In this document: positions 27,268 to 34,947 of the stretch, one piece after another
How the letters are laid out: the number at the start of each line of letters is the position of its first letter
How positions within the stretch are numbered: position 1 is the first letter of the stretch
DNA from: a bacterium EF100-94H03 bin56
Lineage (GTDB): Bacteria > Pseudomonadota > Alphaproteobacteria > SP197
Direction of reading: 5' to 3'
Assembly: GCA_002238685.1 (NCBI GenBank)
Contig: MPMV01000001.1
Location: 1-64,000, forward strand
DNA length: 64,000 nt
Program-made: the position numbers and the translations under genes
Notes under the pieces: generated by a model
The model's input: only the letters and a program-made list of their open reading frames with translations
Told to the model about the DNA's origin: nothing
Databases searched by the model: none

Positions 27268-27523
27268 GGGCGACACAGAAGTTGCGTCCGTGGCGATGAG
27301 TGGCATGGATGAAGTGCGTTCCCGCTGAAGTCGAACAATGACATCCTCCGGACTCAAGGTTCACCGGCCATCGCCCCGGAGAGACGGTTTCAGACGGCTT
27401 CTCCCGGGATTGCTGAGCGACTCGCCCTCAAGGCGACTCACGGGGATAGCGACAAGACCATGGTGGTAACGGTCTTGTGTCCGTGATCTCCGGTGGAGAT
27501 GTGGTTCGGCACTGCCGGAGGGG
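27268..27523. other. Gene-free stretch after the TRAP genes with one hairpin
   Basis: No supportable gene. A hairpin at about 27375-27410 (CCCCGGAGA pairing with TCTCCCGGG, one bulge) could end the TRAP transcript, although no T run follows. A second leaderless segment leads into the duplicated phosphoribosyltransferase end at 27524. Confidence 0.4.
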
Positions 27524-27640
27524 TCAGATCCTGCCGGCAAAGACGGTGATGCCGCGTTTCTTGATGGAGGGTCTCGTCGCGGCTCAGACCGTGGAGTTCA
27601 TGGGGAAAGACCGACCAGATCTCGAGCTTGTGGACATATC
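27524..27640 (-). pseudogene. Duplicated 3' end of the phosphoribosyltransferase gene
   Basis: Bases 27521-27636 match 28593-28707, the last 35 or so codons of the phosphoribosyltransferase gene, at roughly 80 percent identity with a one-base indel near 27557. The stop codon position is conserved and the final residues still read like KKRGITVFAGRI before the frame breaks. The rest of the gene is absent, so this is a fragment. It lies in the same orientation as the full gene and on the other side of the lipoprotein gene. Confidence 0.75.
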
Positions 27641-27706
27641 GTCTATTGGTACCGAATGTTGAACGCTGGCCAACGTCGAAACTGGACCAGCCGGTTGGAG
27701 CTGATC

Positions 27707-28516
27707 ATGAGCAGGAATCTGGTTGTCATTGTGATCATCAGCGTGCTGGCGCTGGTGGGTTGCCGGTCCATGGGAGTCATCGAGTCGGACGCTGGCCAAC
27801 ATGACACGAAGATCCGGTTCTCCATGAGGCTGCCGTCCGGCGAGGGGCCTTTTCCCGCGGTGATCCTGATGCACGGCTGCAGTGGTCTTGGCGGCGCCGT
27901 GGGACGGGGCATGGCACGACATGCCGACCATCTTGTCGACGCGGGCTTCATCGCGTTGATCCTGGACAGCTTCACGTCGCGCAGGATCGATTCGACCTGC
28001 ACGTCATCGAGCAAGGCAGTCGAATCAACGCTGTTTCGCCAGTACGACGCGGTTCATGCCCTGCGATATCTGCAGGGCCTGCCCAACGTGGATCCACAGA
28101 ACGTGTTTCTGATGGGCCAGAGCGAGGGTGGAAGCGTCGCCGCCAAGCTTGCCGCCCACCCCCTGTCCTCGATCGTCAAGGGAGACGGGCTGATCGACGC
28201 GTCGGGAGAGCCCTGGTTCACGGCGATCGTCGCCTACTATCCCTGGTGTCCGCATGTTCCGAAATGGCTCGATACTCCTCTGCTCGTTCTCTCCGGCGAA
28301 AAAGACGACTGGACACCGTCACAGGGCTGCTTCTGGCACAAGGCGGTGGTGAAGGGTGCACCCTACGAGGTCGAGATCTACGAGGACGCTCATCACAGTT
28401 TCGATTTGCCGATGCCAGTGCAGCGCTACGTCGGCTACACAGTTGGGGGGCATCCGGCGGCGGCAGCCGATTCGCGGAAAAAGATGATCGCGTGGTTTCG
28501 CGAGCACATGCGATAG
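27707..28516 (+). CDS. Lipoprotein of the dienelactone-hydrolase (alpha/beta hydrolase) family
   Basis: A 269-residue protein starting at ATG 27707 (GGAG upstream). It has a lipoprotein signal (VVIVIISVLALVGC, lipobox LVGC at residues 17-20). The catalytic domain has the oxyanion region VILMHGCSGLGG, a nucleophile elbow GQSEGG near residue 145 (Ser), an acid-bearing strand LVLSGEKDDWTP and the catalytic His in EDAHHSF. It should be an outer-membrane or periplasm-anchored esterase/hydrolase; substrate unknown. The gene is bracketed by direct repeats of the phosphoribosyltransferase 3' end. Confidence 0.85.
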   Translation: MSRNLVVIVIISVLALVGCRSMGVIESDAGQHDTKIRFSMRLPSGEGPFPAVILMHGCSGLGGAVGRGMARHADHLVDAGFIALILDSFTSRRIDSTCTSSSKAVESTLFRQYDAVHALRYLQGLPNVDPQNVFLMGQSEGGSVAAKLAAHPLSSIVKGDGLIDASGEPWFTAIVAYYPWCPHVPKWLDTPLLVLSGEKDDWTPSQGCFWHKAVVKGAPYEVEIYEDAHHSFDLPMPVQRYVGYTVGGHPAAAADSRKKMIAWFREHMR

Positions 28517-28532
28517 GCCATCTTTGCACATC

Positions 28533-28556
28533 CGGTCCGGGTGACTGTGCGGACCG
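28533..28556. terminator. Hairpin between the convergent lipoprotein and phosphoribosyltransferase genes
   Basis: A perfect 7-base stem (CGGTCCG at 28533-28539, CGGACCG at 28550-28556) with a 10-base loop lies between the two convergent stops. There is no T run on either side, so termination activity is uncertain. Confidence 0.4.
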
Positions 28557-28595
28557 ACACACCCCGGGCGATGGAAGAACGCCTTTCGGTGCGGG

Positions 28596-29198
28596 TCAGA
28601 TCCTGTCGGCGAAGGCGGTGATGCCGCGCTTGTGATGGAGGATCTCTTCGCGGCTCAGACCGTGGAGCTCGTGAGGGAAGACCAGCCAGCTTTCGGTCTT
28701 GTGGATGTAGAAGTCCGGCTCGCGTCCGGTGCGGTTGCTGTCTGGCTTGTAGTAGATCGTGGCGATGCGCGTGTCGTCAGGCGTATTGCGGCGGGCCTTG
28801 CGGCGAAGATGGGAGATGACCGCATCGATGCTGAGGCCGGTGTCGAAGACGTCGTCGACGATGAGCAGACCCTGATCGGCGTTCACATTGTCGATGATGT
28901 ACTGCATGCCGTGCACGCGGACCTTCTCGTGTTTCTGCGCAATGGACCGGTAGAAGGACGTGCGGATGGCGATGTGGTCGGTCTCGACACCGAAGAAGTC
29001 GAGCAATTCCTGCACGGCGATGCCAACCGGCGATCCTCCGCGCCATACGCCGACAATGAACGTCGGACGGAAGCCGCTGTCGAGGATCTGCATGCCCAGG
29101 TGGAAGGAATCCTCAAGCAGGGATTCGGCAGTGATGTAGTGCTTGTCCACTGCCGCCGGTTCGGCAGGTGATCGGACAGCCGGTGCTGCGTGTGCCAT
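28596..29198 (-). CDS. Type I phosphoribosyltransferase (hypoxanthine/xanthine-type)
   Basis: A 200-residue protein. The PRPP-binding signature GLLIVDDVFDTGLSIDAV lies at residues about 110-127. The PPi loop region is VGVWRGGSPVG near residue 54. The C-terminal hood contains SWLVFPHEL. These features fit purine salvage phosphoribosyltransferases of the Gpt/Hpt type, though the exact base is not readable. The start ATG 29198 (MAHAAP) has GAGG about ten bases before it. A copy of its last 35 codons lies about 1.07 kb to the left. Confidence 0.85.
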   Translation of the reverse strand: MAHAAPAVRSPAEPAAVDKHYITAESLLEDSFHLGMQILDSGFRPTFIVGVWRGGSPVGIAVQELLDFFGVETDHIAIRTSFYRSIAQKHEKVRVHGMQYIIDNVNADQGLLIVDDVFDTGLSIDAVISHLRRKARRNTPDDTRIATIYYKPDSNRTGREPDFYIHKTESWLVFPHELHGLSREEILHHKRGITAFADRI

Positions 29199-29330
29199 GG
29201 TCCACGACCTCAACCCTGGAACGTCGGCGTGAGTGCCGAACTCTTGCGCCTTCGGCGGCGACTATGGTCATGCGCGCGATGCCGTTCAAGGCGATCCATC
29301 CACATGCTCGCCTGGCGGGAGGTCCGGGTA

Positions 29331-29708
29331 TCAGACCACCCGGTCGCCGGCATGGGACGAGGTGACCGCAAACCGGTAGCCGCCGGGTCCGTCGATGTGG
29401 AAGGTATCGTGAATGCGCCCGCGTTCTATGTCCGTGGCGGCGACACCGGCGACCGTGAAGTCATCGTGCGCCGCATCGATGTCGTCGACCATCAGATCGA
29501 AGGGCGCCCCGGTGCCGGGTTCCACCGCCTGGCGGGCCTGGCTCACCACCAGATGTGTGCCGCCGCGCAACTCGAGAACTCCGAAGTTATCGCCGCGGAA
29601 GATGTCGCGCATGCCGTGGCGCACGAAGAAGGCATAAGCATCATCGACGTCATCCACCTCGATACTCACATGCCCCACCGCCAGTTTCGGTCTTCCATCG
29701 TCGTCCAT
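29331..29708 (-). CDS. VOC (glyoxalase/bleomycin-resistance-type) small protein
   Basis: A 125-residue single VOC domain: VGHVSIEVDDVDDAYAFF (first beta-alpha unit with a metal-type His), FGVLELRGGTHLVV, then FDLMVDDIDAAHDDF and FHIDGPGGYRFAVTSS. The second metal residues (His near 54, and the C-terminal Glu replaced by Arg-Phe) are incomplete, so it may bind rather than catalyse. It is upstream of the MFS gene's 3' end side and on the same strand as that gene and the phosphoribosyltransferase. Confidence 0.75.
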   Translation of the reverse strand: MDDDGRPKLAVGHVSIEVDDVDDAYAFFVRHGMRDIFRGDNFGVLELRGGTHLVVSQARQAVEPGTGAPFDLMVDDIDAAHDDFTVAGVAATDIERGRIHDTFHIDGPGGYRFAVTSSHAGDRVV

Positions 29709-29782
29709 TGCAGTCTCCTTCCCGGGGCCGTCCGTCGTTGGAGATTATACGACACATCGAAGACCGCAGGCCAATCGGCGGC

Positions 29783-31021
29783 CTATTCGGCCGGTTGCAT
29801 GACCCGGTTCTGCCGGAACGTGGTTTCCCGGCCGGGCATCGGCCGGGCAGGAATCATGCAGGAAAGGGCGAGCGAGATGACTGCCATGCCGGCACCGACG
29901 AGAAACACGGTCATGCGCCCGTCTGCATCGGCAACCCAGATGAGGCCCAGCATCCACGGCATGGTCACCGCTGCGATATGGTTGATCGTGAAGGAGACGC
30001 CGGCGGTCGAGGCAATGTCACCGGTTTCGGCAATCTTGCGGAAGTAACTCTTGATGGCGATGGCAAGGGCGAAGAAGAGATGATCGAGGATATAGAGCGC
30101 GGCGGCCATCCAGGCGATCTCGACAAACGCATAGGCGACAAAGATGCCGATGAGTCCGACGTACTCAAGGATCAGCGCCGGCCTCTCGCCCCACTGCATG
30201 ATCAGGCGTCCGACCCGCGGAGCCAGCCAGATGGCGATGACGTGATTGGCCGCAAACAGGGCGACGACGGCCTCCGGGCGGTAGCCGAACTCGGCGACCA
30301 TGAGAAACGCGGCAAAGCCGACGAAGATCTGGCGGCGTCCCCCGGACATGAACTCCAGCGCGTAGTAGAGCCAGTAGCGCCTGCGCAGGACGATCGTCAT
30401 GGTCTGGAAGCTGGACTCCCCGAAACGCGGGAAGAACATCCAGCAGAACAGACCGAGCCCCAGAGTGGCCGTCCCGGAAATCAGGTAGACGATCCAGTAG
30501 GGTGAATCCAGGAACTCGAACGCGACATAGACGAAAGCGTAGGCGACCAGGGATCCGGCTGCAGCCACGGCGGCCATGCGCCCCAGCACAAGCGGCAGTT
30601 CCTCCTTCGACGTCCACTGCATGGAGAGCGACTGCTCCATGGTCGCAAGGTAGTGAAACCCGGTCGACATCAGCACGGTCGTGAAATAGAGCCCCCAGAC
30701 CGTGGGCAGCAGACCGGTGAGGGCGACTCCCAGGCCCAGGACGCTGAGCGCAAGAATGGCGAAGGTCTGCTGGCGCCAGACGAGCAGCGTGTAGACGACC
30801 GTGAAGGCAAGGAAGCCGGGTACTTCACGCACGGATTCGAGAATGCCGCGTTCCAGCCCGGTGAAACTCACCACATCGACGGCAAAGTTGTTGATCAGCG
30901 CCGACCATGGCTCGAAGGCTATGGGGATCGATGCGGCAAAGATCAGCAACAGGATCTGGGGACTGCGCCAGCCGTCCTTCAGCACTCCCTGCCAGTCACG
31001 AAGAAGATGGTGGCGGCGCAA
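29783..31021 (-). CDS. MFS transporter
   Basis: A polytopic protein of about 412 residues with 11-12 hydrophobic segments (LLLIFAASIPIAFEPWSALI; FLAFTVVYTLLVW; YILDHLFFALAIAIKSYF; MTVFLVGAGMAVISLALSCM). The MFS loop motif is weak (APRVGRLIMQWGERPALILE in the second half). The start is uncertain. An in-frame ATG at 31078 overlaps the upstream SDR gene by 53 bases; a TTG at 31021, four bases after the SDR stop, is chosen. It is probably co-transcribed with that SDR; substrate unknown. Confidence 0.78.
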   Translation of the reverse strand: MRRHHLLRDWQGVLKDGWRSPQILLLIFAASIPIAFEPWSALINNFAVDVVSFTGLERGILESVREVPGFLAFTVVYTLLVWRQQTFAILALSVLGLGVALTGLLPTVWGLYFTTVLMSTGFHYLATMEQSLSMQWTSKEELPLVLGRMAAVAAAGSLVAYAFVYVAFEFLDSPYWIVYLISGTATLGLGLFCWMFFPRFGESSFQTMTIVLRRRYWLYYALEFMSGGRRQIFVGFAAFLMVAEFGYRPEAVVALFAANHVIAIWLAPRVGRLIMQWGERPALILEYVGLIGIFVAYAFVEIAWMAAALYILDHLFFALAIAIKSYFRKIAETGDIASTAGVSFTINHIAAVTMPWMLGLIWVADADGRMTVFLVGAGMAVISLALSCMIPARPMPGRETTFRQNRVMQPAE

Positions 31022-31025
31022 CGGT

Positions 31026-31829
31026 TCAGCCGGCGAAGCTGTAGGAATCCATGTCGAACCGAGGCTGACCCGTGACACCCGTCAGGCCGCCGTCGCAGAC
31101 GAGCATGGTGGAGTTGACGAAGCTGGCATCGTCACTGGCAAGAAAGCAGATCGCGGCGGCGCATTCCTCGGGCGTGCCAATGCGGCCGAGAGGGGTCGAT
31201 CGGGCATAGGCTGCAGCCTGTTCGGGTGCTGTCTCGAGGCTACCCAGCATGCGCGGGGTGCCGATGGGGCCGGGACAGATCGCGTTGGCACGGATGTTGT
31301 AACGCCCGACTTCCCAGGCGAGGCACTGGGTGAGATTCCAGATTGCGGCCTTCGCGGCATTGTAGGCGCCCCACCCGGGGTCGCCGGCAAGGCCGGAGAT
31401 TGACGACATGTTGACGATGGCTCCGCCGCCCACCCCCTTCATCCGGCGTACAGCCAGGCGGCAGCAGATGACAGTCGACAGCACGTTGAGACGCCACAGG
31501 CGTTCCCAGTCGTCGCTGGCCAGGTCCTCGATGGTCCCGAACATGGAGTTTCCGGCGATATGGATCGAGGCATCGAGCCTGCCGTCAGGCATGTCATCGA
31601 GTGTCGCGAAGGCAGCCTCGATCCCGGATTCCTCCATGACATCCGCCACGACCGCCGTCACGTTCCGGCCCTCATCCTTCAACGGACCGACCGCATCCGC
31701 GAGATCGCCGGCCTCGTGGTCTACGGCGACGACGGTGGCGCCTTCGCCCGCCAGCCGCTCCATCGTTGCCCTGCCGATGCCGTTGGCGGCGCCTGTCACG
31801 AGGGCCACCCTGTCTTCGAACCGGTTCAT
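31026..31829 (-). CDS. Short-chain dehydrogenase/reductase
   Basis: A 267-residue SDR. VALVTGAANGIG is at residues 7-18, an atypical IHIAGNS replaces the NNAG motif, the Ser is in NMSSISG and the Tyr-Lys pair in YNAAKAA. The Asp in AVDHEA after beta-2 suggests NAD(H). The C-terminus is extended (QPRFDMDSYSFAG). The start ATG 31829 (MNRFEDRVALV) gives a normal N-terminus; ATG 31856 would add nine residues. The MFS gene follows closely. Confidence 0.85.
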   Translation of the reverse strand: MNRFEDRVALVTGAANGIGRATMERLAGEGATVVAVDHEAGDLADAVGPLKDEGRNVTAVVADVMEESGIEAAFATLDDMPDGRLDASIHIAGNSMFGTIEDLASDDWERLWRLNVLSTVICCRLAVRRMKGVGGGAIVNMSSISGLAGDPGWGAYNAAKAAIWNLTQCLAWEVGRYNIRANAICPGPIGTPRMLGSLETAPEQAAAYARSTPLGRIGTPEECAAAICFLASDDASFVNSTMLVCDGGLTGVTGQPRFDMDSYSFAG

Positions 31830-31930
31830 GGTCACGACATAGCGCCTCCGGCTCACCGACGCCAGACAATCCGCAAAGCAGGACGCGGATGGGCTATCCT
31901 CGCCTGATTGGCAGATTCCGGAGAACGAGG

Positions 31931-33775
31931 GTGCCCGTTTCGTCTCTTCTGGCGTCGGTGATCGATGCGGTCTCCGAAGCCGCAGACATGCTGGTCAGCG
32001 AATCGCGTCGCCCGGAAGGGCCACGTGGCGCCGGTGACAAGGCCGACATCGACGTGGAGATCGAGAACCATCTCGCCATGCGACTCATGGCCCTCCTGCC
32101 GGCCCGTTTTGTGGGTGAGGAAACGCCGGTTCGTCCCGGTGACGGATCATCCTGTTGCTGGCTGGTGGATCCACACGACGGCACGTGGGCCTGGCTTCAG
32201 GGATATCGCGGCTCATCGGTGTCGGTCGCCCTCATCGACGACGGGGTGCCGGTACTTGGCGTCGTCTGCGCGCCCATGAGTCCCGATCGCGGCCGGGATC
32301 TCATCGCCTGGGCCGAAGGCCACGCCAATCTCATCCGCAATGGTGCCGAAGTCACGGTCGATCTTGCCGCGGACGAACTCGACCGCAAGGCACGTGTCTT
32401 CGTCGACCACACCGCATCGGCCACCCCGGTGGCATGGGGCCGCGCCGTGGCGCCGGCACGGTTCATCTCCCTGCCGGGAATCGCCTACAGGCTGGCCCGG
32501 GTGGCGGTCGGGGACGGCGTCGCCACCCTCTCCCTGGGTGGGCCACGGGGCATCGACTACGCTGCCGGCCATGCCCTGCTACGGGGCGCCGGCGGTGTGC
32601 TTCTCGATGAAACGGGCAAGGAGGTCACCTATGCCCCCGATGGCGCCAGCCGAGTCCGGCGGTGTTTCGCCGGGGCGCCCGCTGCCGCACGTGAGTTGGC
32701 CGCCCGGTCTTGGCCACCACGGCGGGGCGAGGAGCCGTCACGGCTGCGGTCCAGGCCCAACTGGCCCGCTAGGGTGAGCGACGCCGTGCTCGACCGGTCC
32801 AGGGGCTGTCTCTTCGGCCAGGTGGTCGGCGACAACCTGGGTGCGCTCGTGGAATTCATGACTGCGAGGGCGATACAGCAACGCCATCCCGGGGGCGTTC
32901 GCGATCTCGAGGATGGCGGGTGCTGGAACATCCTCTCAGGCCAGGCGACGGATGACAGCGAACTCGCCCTCGCACTTGCCAGGACCCTCGTCGGCACCGG
33001 GCGCCATGACGAGGAGGCGATCGCGGCCGCCTACGGCGCATGGCTGCGGTCCAGGCCCTTCGATTGCGGCAACACCATCGCCCAGGCGCTCGGCCCCGCC
33101 TCTCGCGCTGCCGACGGATCGAAGGCCGCGGCCGCCCGGTTCTCGGCCAGCAGGGAGAGTCAGGCAAACGGATCTCTCATGCGGATCGCGCCCATCGGCA
33201 TCTGGGCCCGGGACCCGGATCTCGCGGACCAGACGGCCCGTGGGGACTCGACGCTGACCCATCCACGCCCGATTTGCGCCGACGCCTGTGGCACATTCGC
33301 CGCTGCCATCGCGGAGGGACTGCGATCCGGGGACCGCGGCGCCATGATCGAAGTGGCCCGGGCCCATTGCGTCACAGAGGAGATCAGGAACTGTCTCGCC
33401 AATGCTGACGCCGGCACATGGCCGGAAAACTTCGACAGCCATTCCATGGGCTGGGTTCTCATCGCCTTCCAGAATGCCTTCTGCCACCTCGCCCGAGGCG
33501 ACATGATCGAGACGACCCTGGTGACGACAGTAGCCAGGGGAGGGGATACCGACACCAACGCTGCCATCGCCGGCGCCCTGACGGGAGCGGCTGATGGACT
33601 GGGGTCCTTTCCCCGGCGCTGGGTCCTGCCGGTGATGGCCTGCCGCCCCCACCAGGCCCTCGGTGCAAAGAAACCGCGTCCGATGATCTACTGGCCCGAT
33701 GACCTGGCCGACCTCGCGGAGTCCCTTGTCACCGCCCGCCCGAAGGGTCGCGATCCCGGTGACACCTCATCCTGA
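31931..33775 (+). CDS. Fusion of an inositol-monophosphatase-like domain and an ADP-ribosylglycohydrolase
   Basis: About 614 residues in two enzyme domains. Residues 1-260 are inositol-monophosphatase-like with all three metal motifs: VGEETP (62-66), DPHDGT (80-85, usually DPIDGT) and IDYAAGHALLRGAGG (208-222). Residues 285-614 form an ADP-ribosylglycohydrolase with RGCLFGQVVGDNLGALVE, QATDDSELALAL (TDD motif, 340-343), NGSLMRIAPIGI and GGDTDTNAAIAGALTGA. Both active sites look intact. The GTG at 31931 has GGAGAACGAGG before it; ATG 31889 is the alternative. It may remove ADP-ribose from a target and dephosphorylate a linked product; substrates are unknown. The HigA gene overlaps its end convergently. 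Confidence 0.85.
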   Translation: MPVSSLLASVIDAVSEAADMLVSESRRPEGPRGAGDKADIDVEIENHLAMRLMALLPARFVGEETPVRPGDGSSCCWLVDPHDGTWAWLQGYRGSSVSVALIDDGVPVLGVVCAPMSPDRGRDLIAWAEGHANLIRNGAEVTVDLAADELDRKARVFVDHTASATPVAWGRAVAPARFISLPGIAYRLARVAVGDGVATLSLGGPRGIDYAAGHALLRGAGGVLLDETGKEVTYAPDGASRVRRCFAGAPAAARELAARSWPPRRGEEPSRLRSRPNWPARVSDAVLDRSRGCLFGQVVGDNLGALVEFMTARAIQQRHPGGVRDLEDGGCWNILSGQATDDSELALALARTLVGTGRHDEEAIAAAYGAWLRSRPFDCGNTIAQALGPASRAADGSKAAAARFSASRESQANGSLMRIAPIGIWARDPDLADQTARGDSTLTHPRPICADACGTFAAAIAEGLRSGDRGAMIEVARAHCVTEEIRNCLANADAGTWPENFDSHSMGWVLIAFQNAFCHLARGDMIETTLVTTVARGGDTDTNAAIAGALTGAADGLGSFPRRWVLPVMACRPHQALGAKKPRPMIYWPDDLADLAESLVTARPKGRDPGDTSS

Positions 33776-34075
33776 AGCCCGCGGCCGGTCGCTGTCGTTC
33801 AATACAGGCAGACGGGCGATCGCCGCGCCGTTCTTCTGCCCCGCACGCCGCAATTCGTAGAGTTTCTGAAGGTTGAGCCAGAACTCGCCCGACGTCCCGA
33901 AGAAGCGCCCCAGGCGCAGCGCCGTGTCTCCGGTGACGGCGCGGCGGCCGTTGAGAATCTCGGTGATGCGGTTCACCGGAACCTCGATTCTCCGGGCCAG
34001 TTCGGCCGCACTCATGGCGAGCGCGTCGAGATCCTCCCTCAGTGTCTCGCCGGGATGGATGGGATCGCGCATCAT
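33767..34075 (-). CDS. higA: HigA-family antitoxin
   Basis: A 102-residue protein with an XRE-type helix-turn-helix (residues about 12-65). HPGETLREDL near the N-terminus and AELARRIEVPVNRITEILNG are the family hallmarks, followed by DTALRLGRFFGTSGEFWLNLQ. It starts at ATG 34075 (tandem MM). The toxin gene lies directly upstream on the same strand, in the usual HigBA order, but is broken. Its end overlaps the end of the fusion enzyme gene by nine bases. Confidence 0.9.
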   Translation of the reverse strand: MMRDPIHPGETLREDLDALAMSAAELARRIEVPVNRITEILNGRRAVTGDTALRLGRFFGTSGEFWLNLQKLYELRRAGQKNGAAIARLPVLNDSDRPRASG

Positions 34076-34086
34076 GACGTGCCTCC

Positions 34087-34359
34087 TTACCGATGGTAGT
34101 CGATGATTTCCACGTTGTCCGGGCCAGGGCTTCCCTCCGGCCACTCGAAACAGATCCGCCACTGATCGTTGATCCGGATACTCCACTGTCCCGTCCGGCG
34201 GCCCTTTAAGGGATTCCAGCCGGTTTCCGGGACGCGACAGGTCGTGAAGGCCGGTCGCCGCGTCAAGCTGGTTCAGCTTGCGCGCGAAACCAGAGAACCC
34301 CGCGCCCGATCGCCGCGGTAGAAGGTCTCCGTATTCTTGTCCGCGAAGCCAACGATCAA
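34087..34359 (-). pseudogene. higB: HigB-type toxin gene with two compensating frameshifts
   Basis: Reading leftward: the N-terminus (IVGFADKNTETFYRGDRARG) is in one frame; the middle (FARKLNQLDAATGLHDLSRP, then GNRLESLKG) is in another; the end (RTGQWSIRINDQWRICFEWP, then VEIIDYHR and TAA) is back in the first frame. A TGA at 34273-34275 interrupts the first frame. The breaks fall at a G run near 34302 and at CCCTTTAAGGG (34202-34212), consistent with one lost and one gained base. Full length would be about 90 residues, as for HigB/RelE toxins. The start would be a TTG at 34359. Confidence 0.75.
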
Positions 34360-34947
34360 CGCGCTTCCGATCGGACTGCTACGACGGCTTCGAGCGTGGA
34401 CACCGTCTCCGCGTTACGTCAAGGATGAAGCCCGCCGTCCTCCGAACAGGACCAGCACGCGCTCCGGTCGCCTTGCAGGGGTGCCACCGACTACCACCCC
34501 GGTCTCCGGCAGTCGTAGCGCCGCGAGGCATGTGTGCTGGCGGATTGCGGCGGACGCCATCACGATCTGCCGCCCGAGATCGACGGAAGCCTGGCCGGAA
34601 ACGTCGTCACGTCCGACGACATCATGACTGGAGCGCGAGGATGTCTCTATCGGCAACGCAGAGAGGATCCCCTGCCGGAACCTGGTCATGGTGACGGTCC
34701 AGGATTCCGTCGAAGATCTCCTGGCCGGCGAGGCGTCCAGCCGCGTGTCGAGGAACGGTGACTGCTTGAGGACCCGGACCGTTCGCGGCCACCGCATTGC
34801 GCGCGAACTCGACCGGCCCGTCGGCGACGACATCGCGTGGGAACTCGAAATCATCGAGCTCGCGCCGGAAGTCCGAAATCCGGCCGAAGACTATGCATGA
34901 CCCGTGACTTGCGGCAGGATGACGAACAGGAAACGGAGGATCTGCTC
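34360..34947. other. Degenerate stretch before the solute-binding protein gene
   Basis: No intact gene. Several open frames on both strands are short and mutually overlapping with no consistent codon bias. Part of it (about 34500-34640) resembles the end of a PhyH gene and is listed separately. A rightward frame ending at 34900 (last residues ELEIIELAPEVRNPAEDYA) looks protein-like but is unidentified and may be another fragment. Confidence 0.45.
34500..34640 (-). pseudogene. Remnant of the C-terminus of a PhyH-type dioxygenase
   Basis: Bases 34515-34530 (CGTAGCGCCGCGAGGC) and 34532-34545 (TGTGTGCTGGCGGA) are identical to two blocks at the 3' end of the intact PhyH gene at 40677-40725, where they are separated by 17 further bases. 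In protein terms the remnant reads AAIRQHT and then shifts frame where PhyH has AVRQHTRLLAPHASRRY. Upstream residues (VVGRDDVSGQ) weakly match PhyH VRGRHEGN. No full gene remains. Confidence 0.55.

Noticed and set aside
26403-27299. Third-frame open reading frame across the TRAP frameshift
   Set aside because: It has no membrane helices and is a shadow of the two real DctM frames.
34688-34900. Rightward 70-codon frame ending ELEIIELAPEVRNPAEDYA before the solute-binding protein gene
   Set aside because: Protein-like ending, but no family recognised and no ribosome site; kept only as possible debris.
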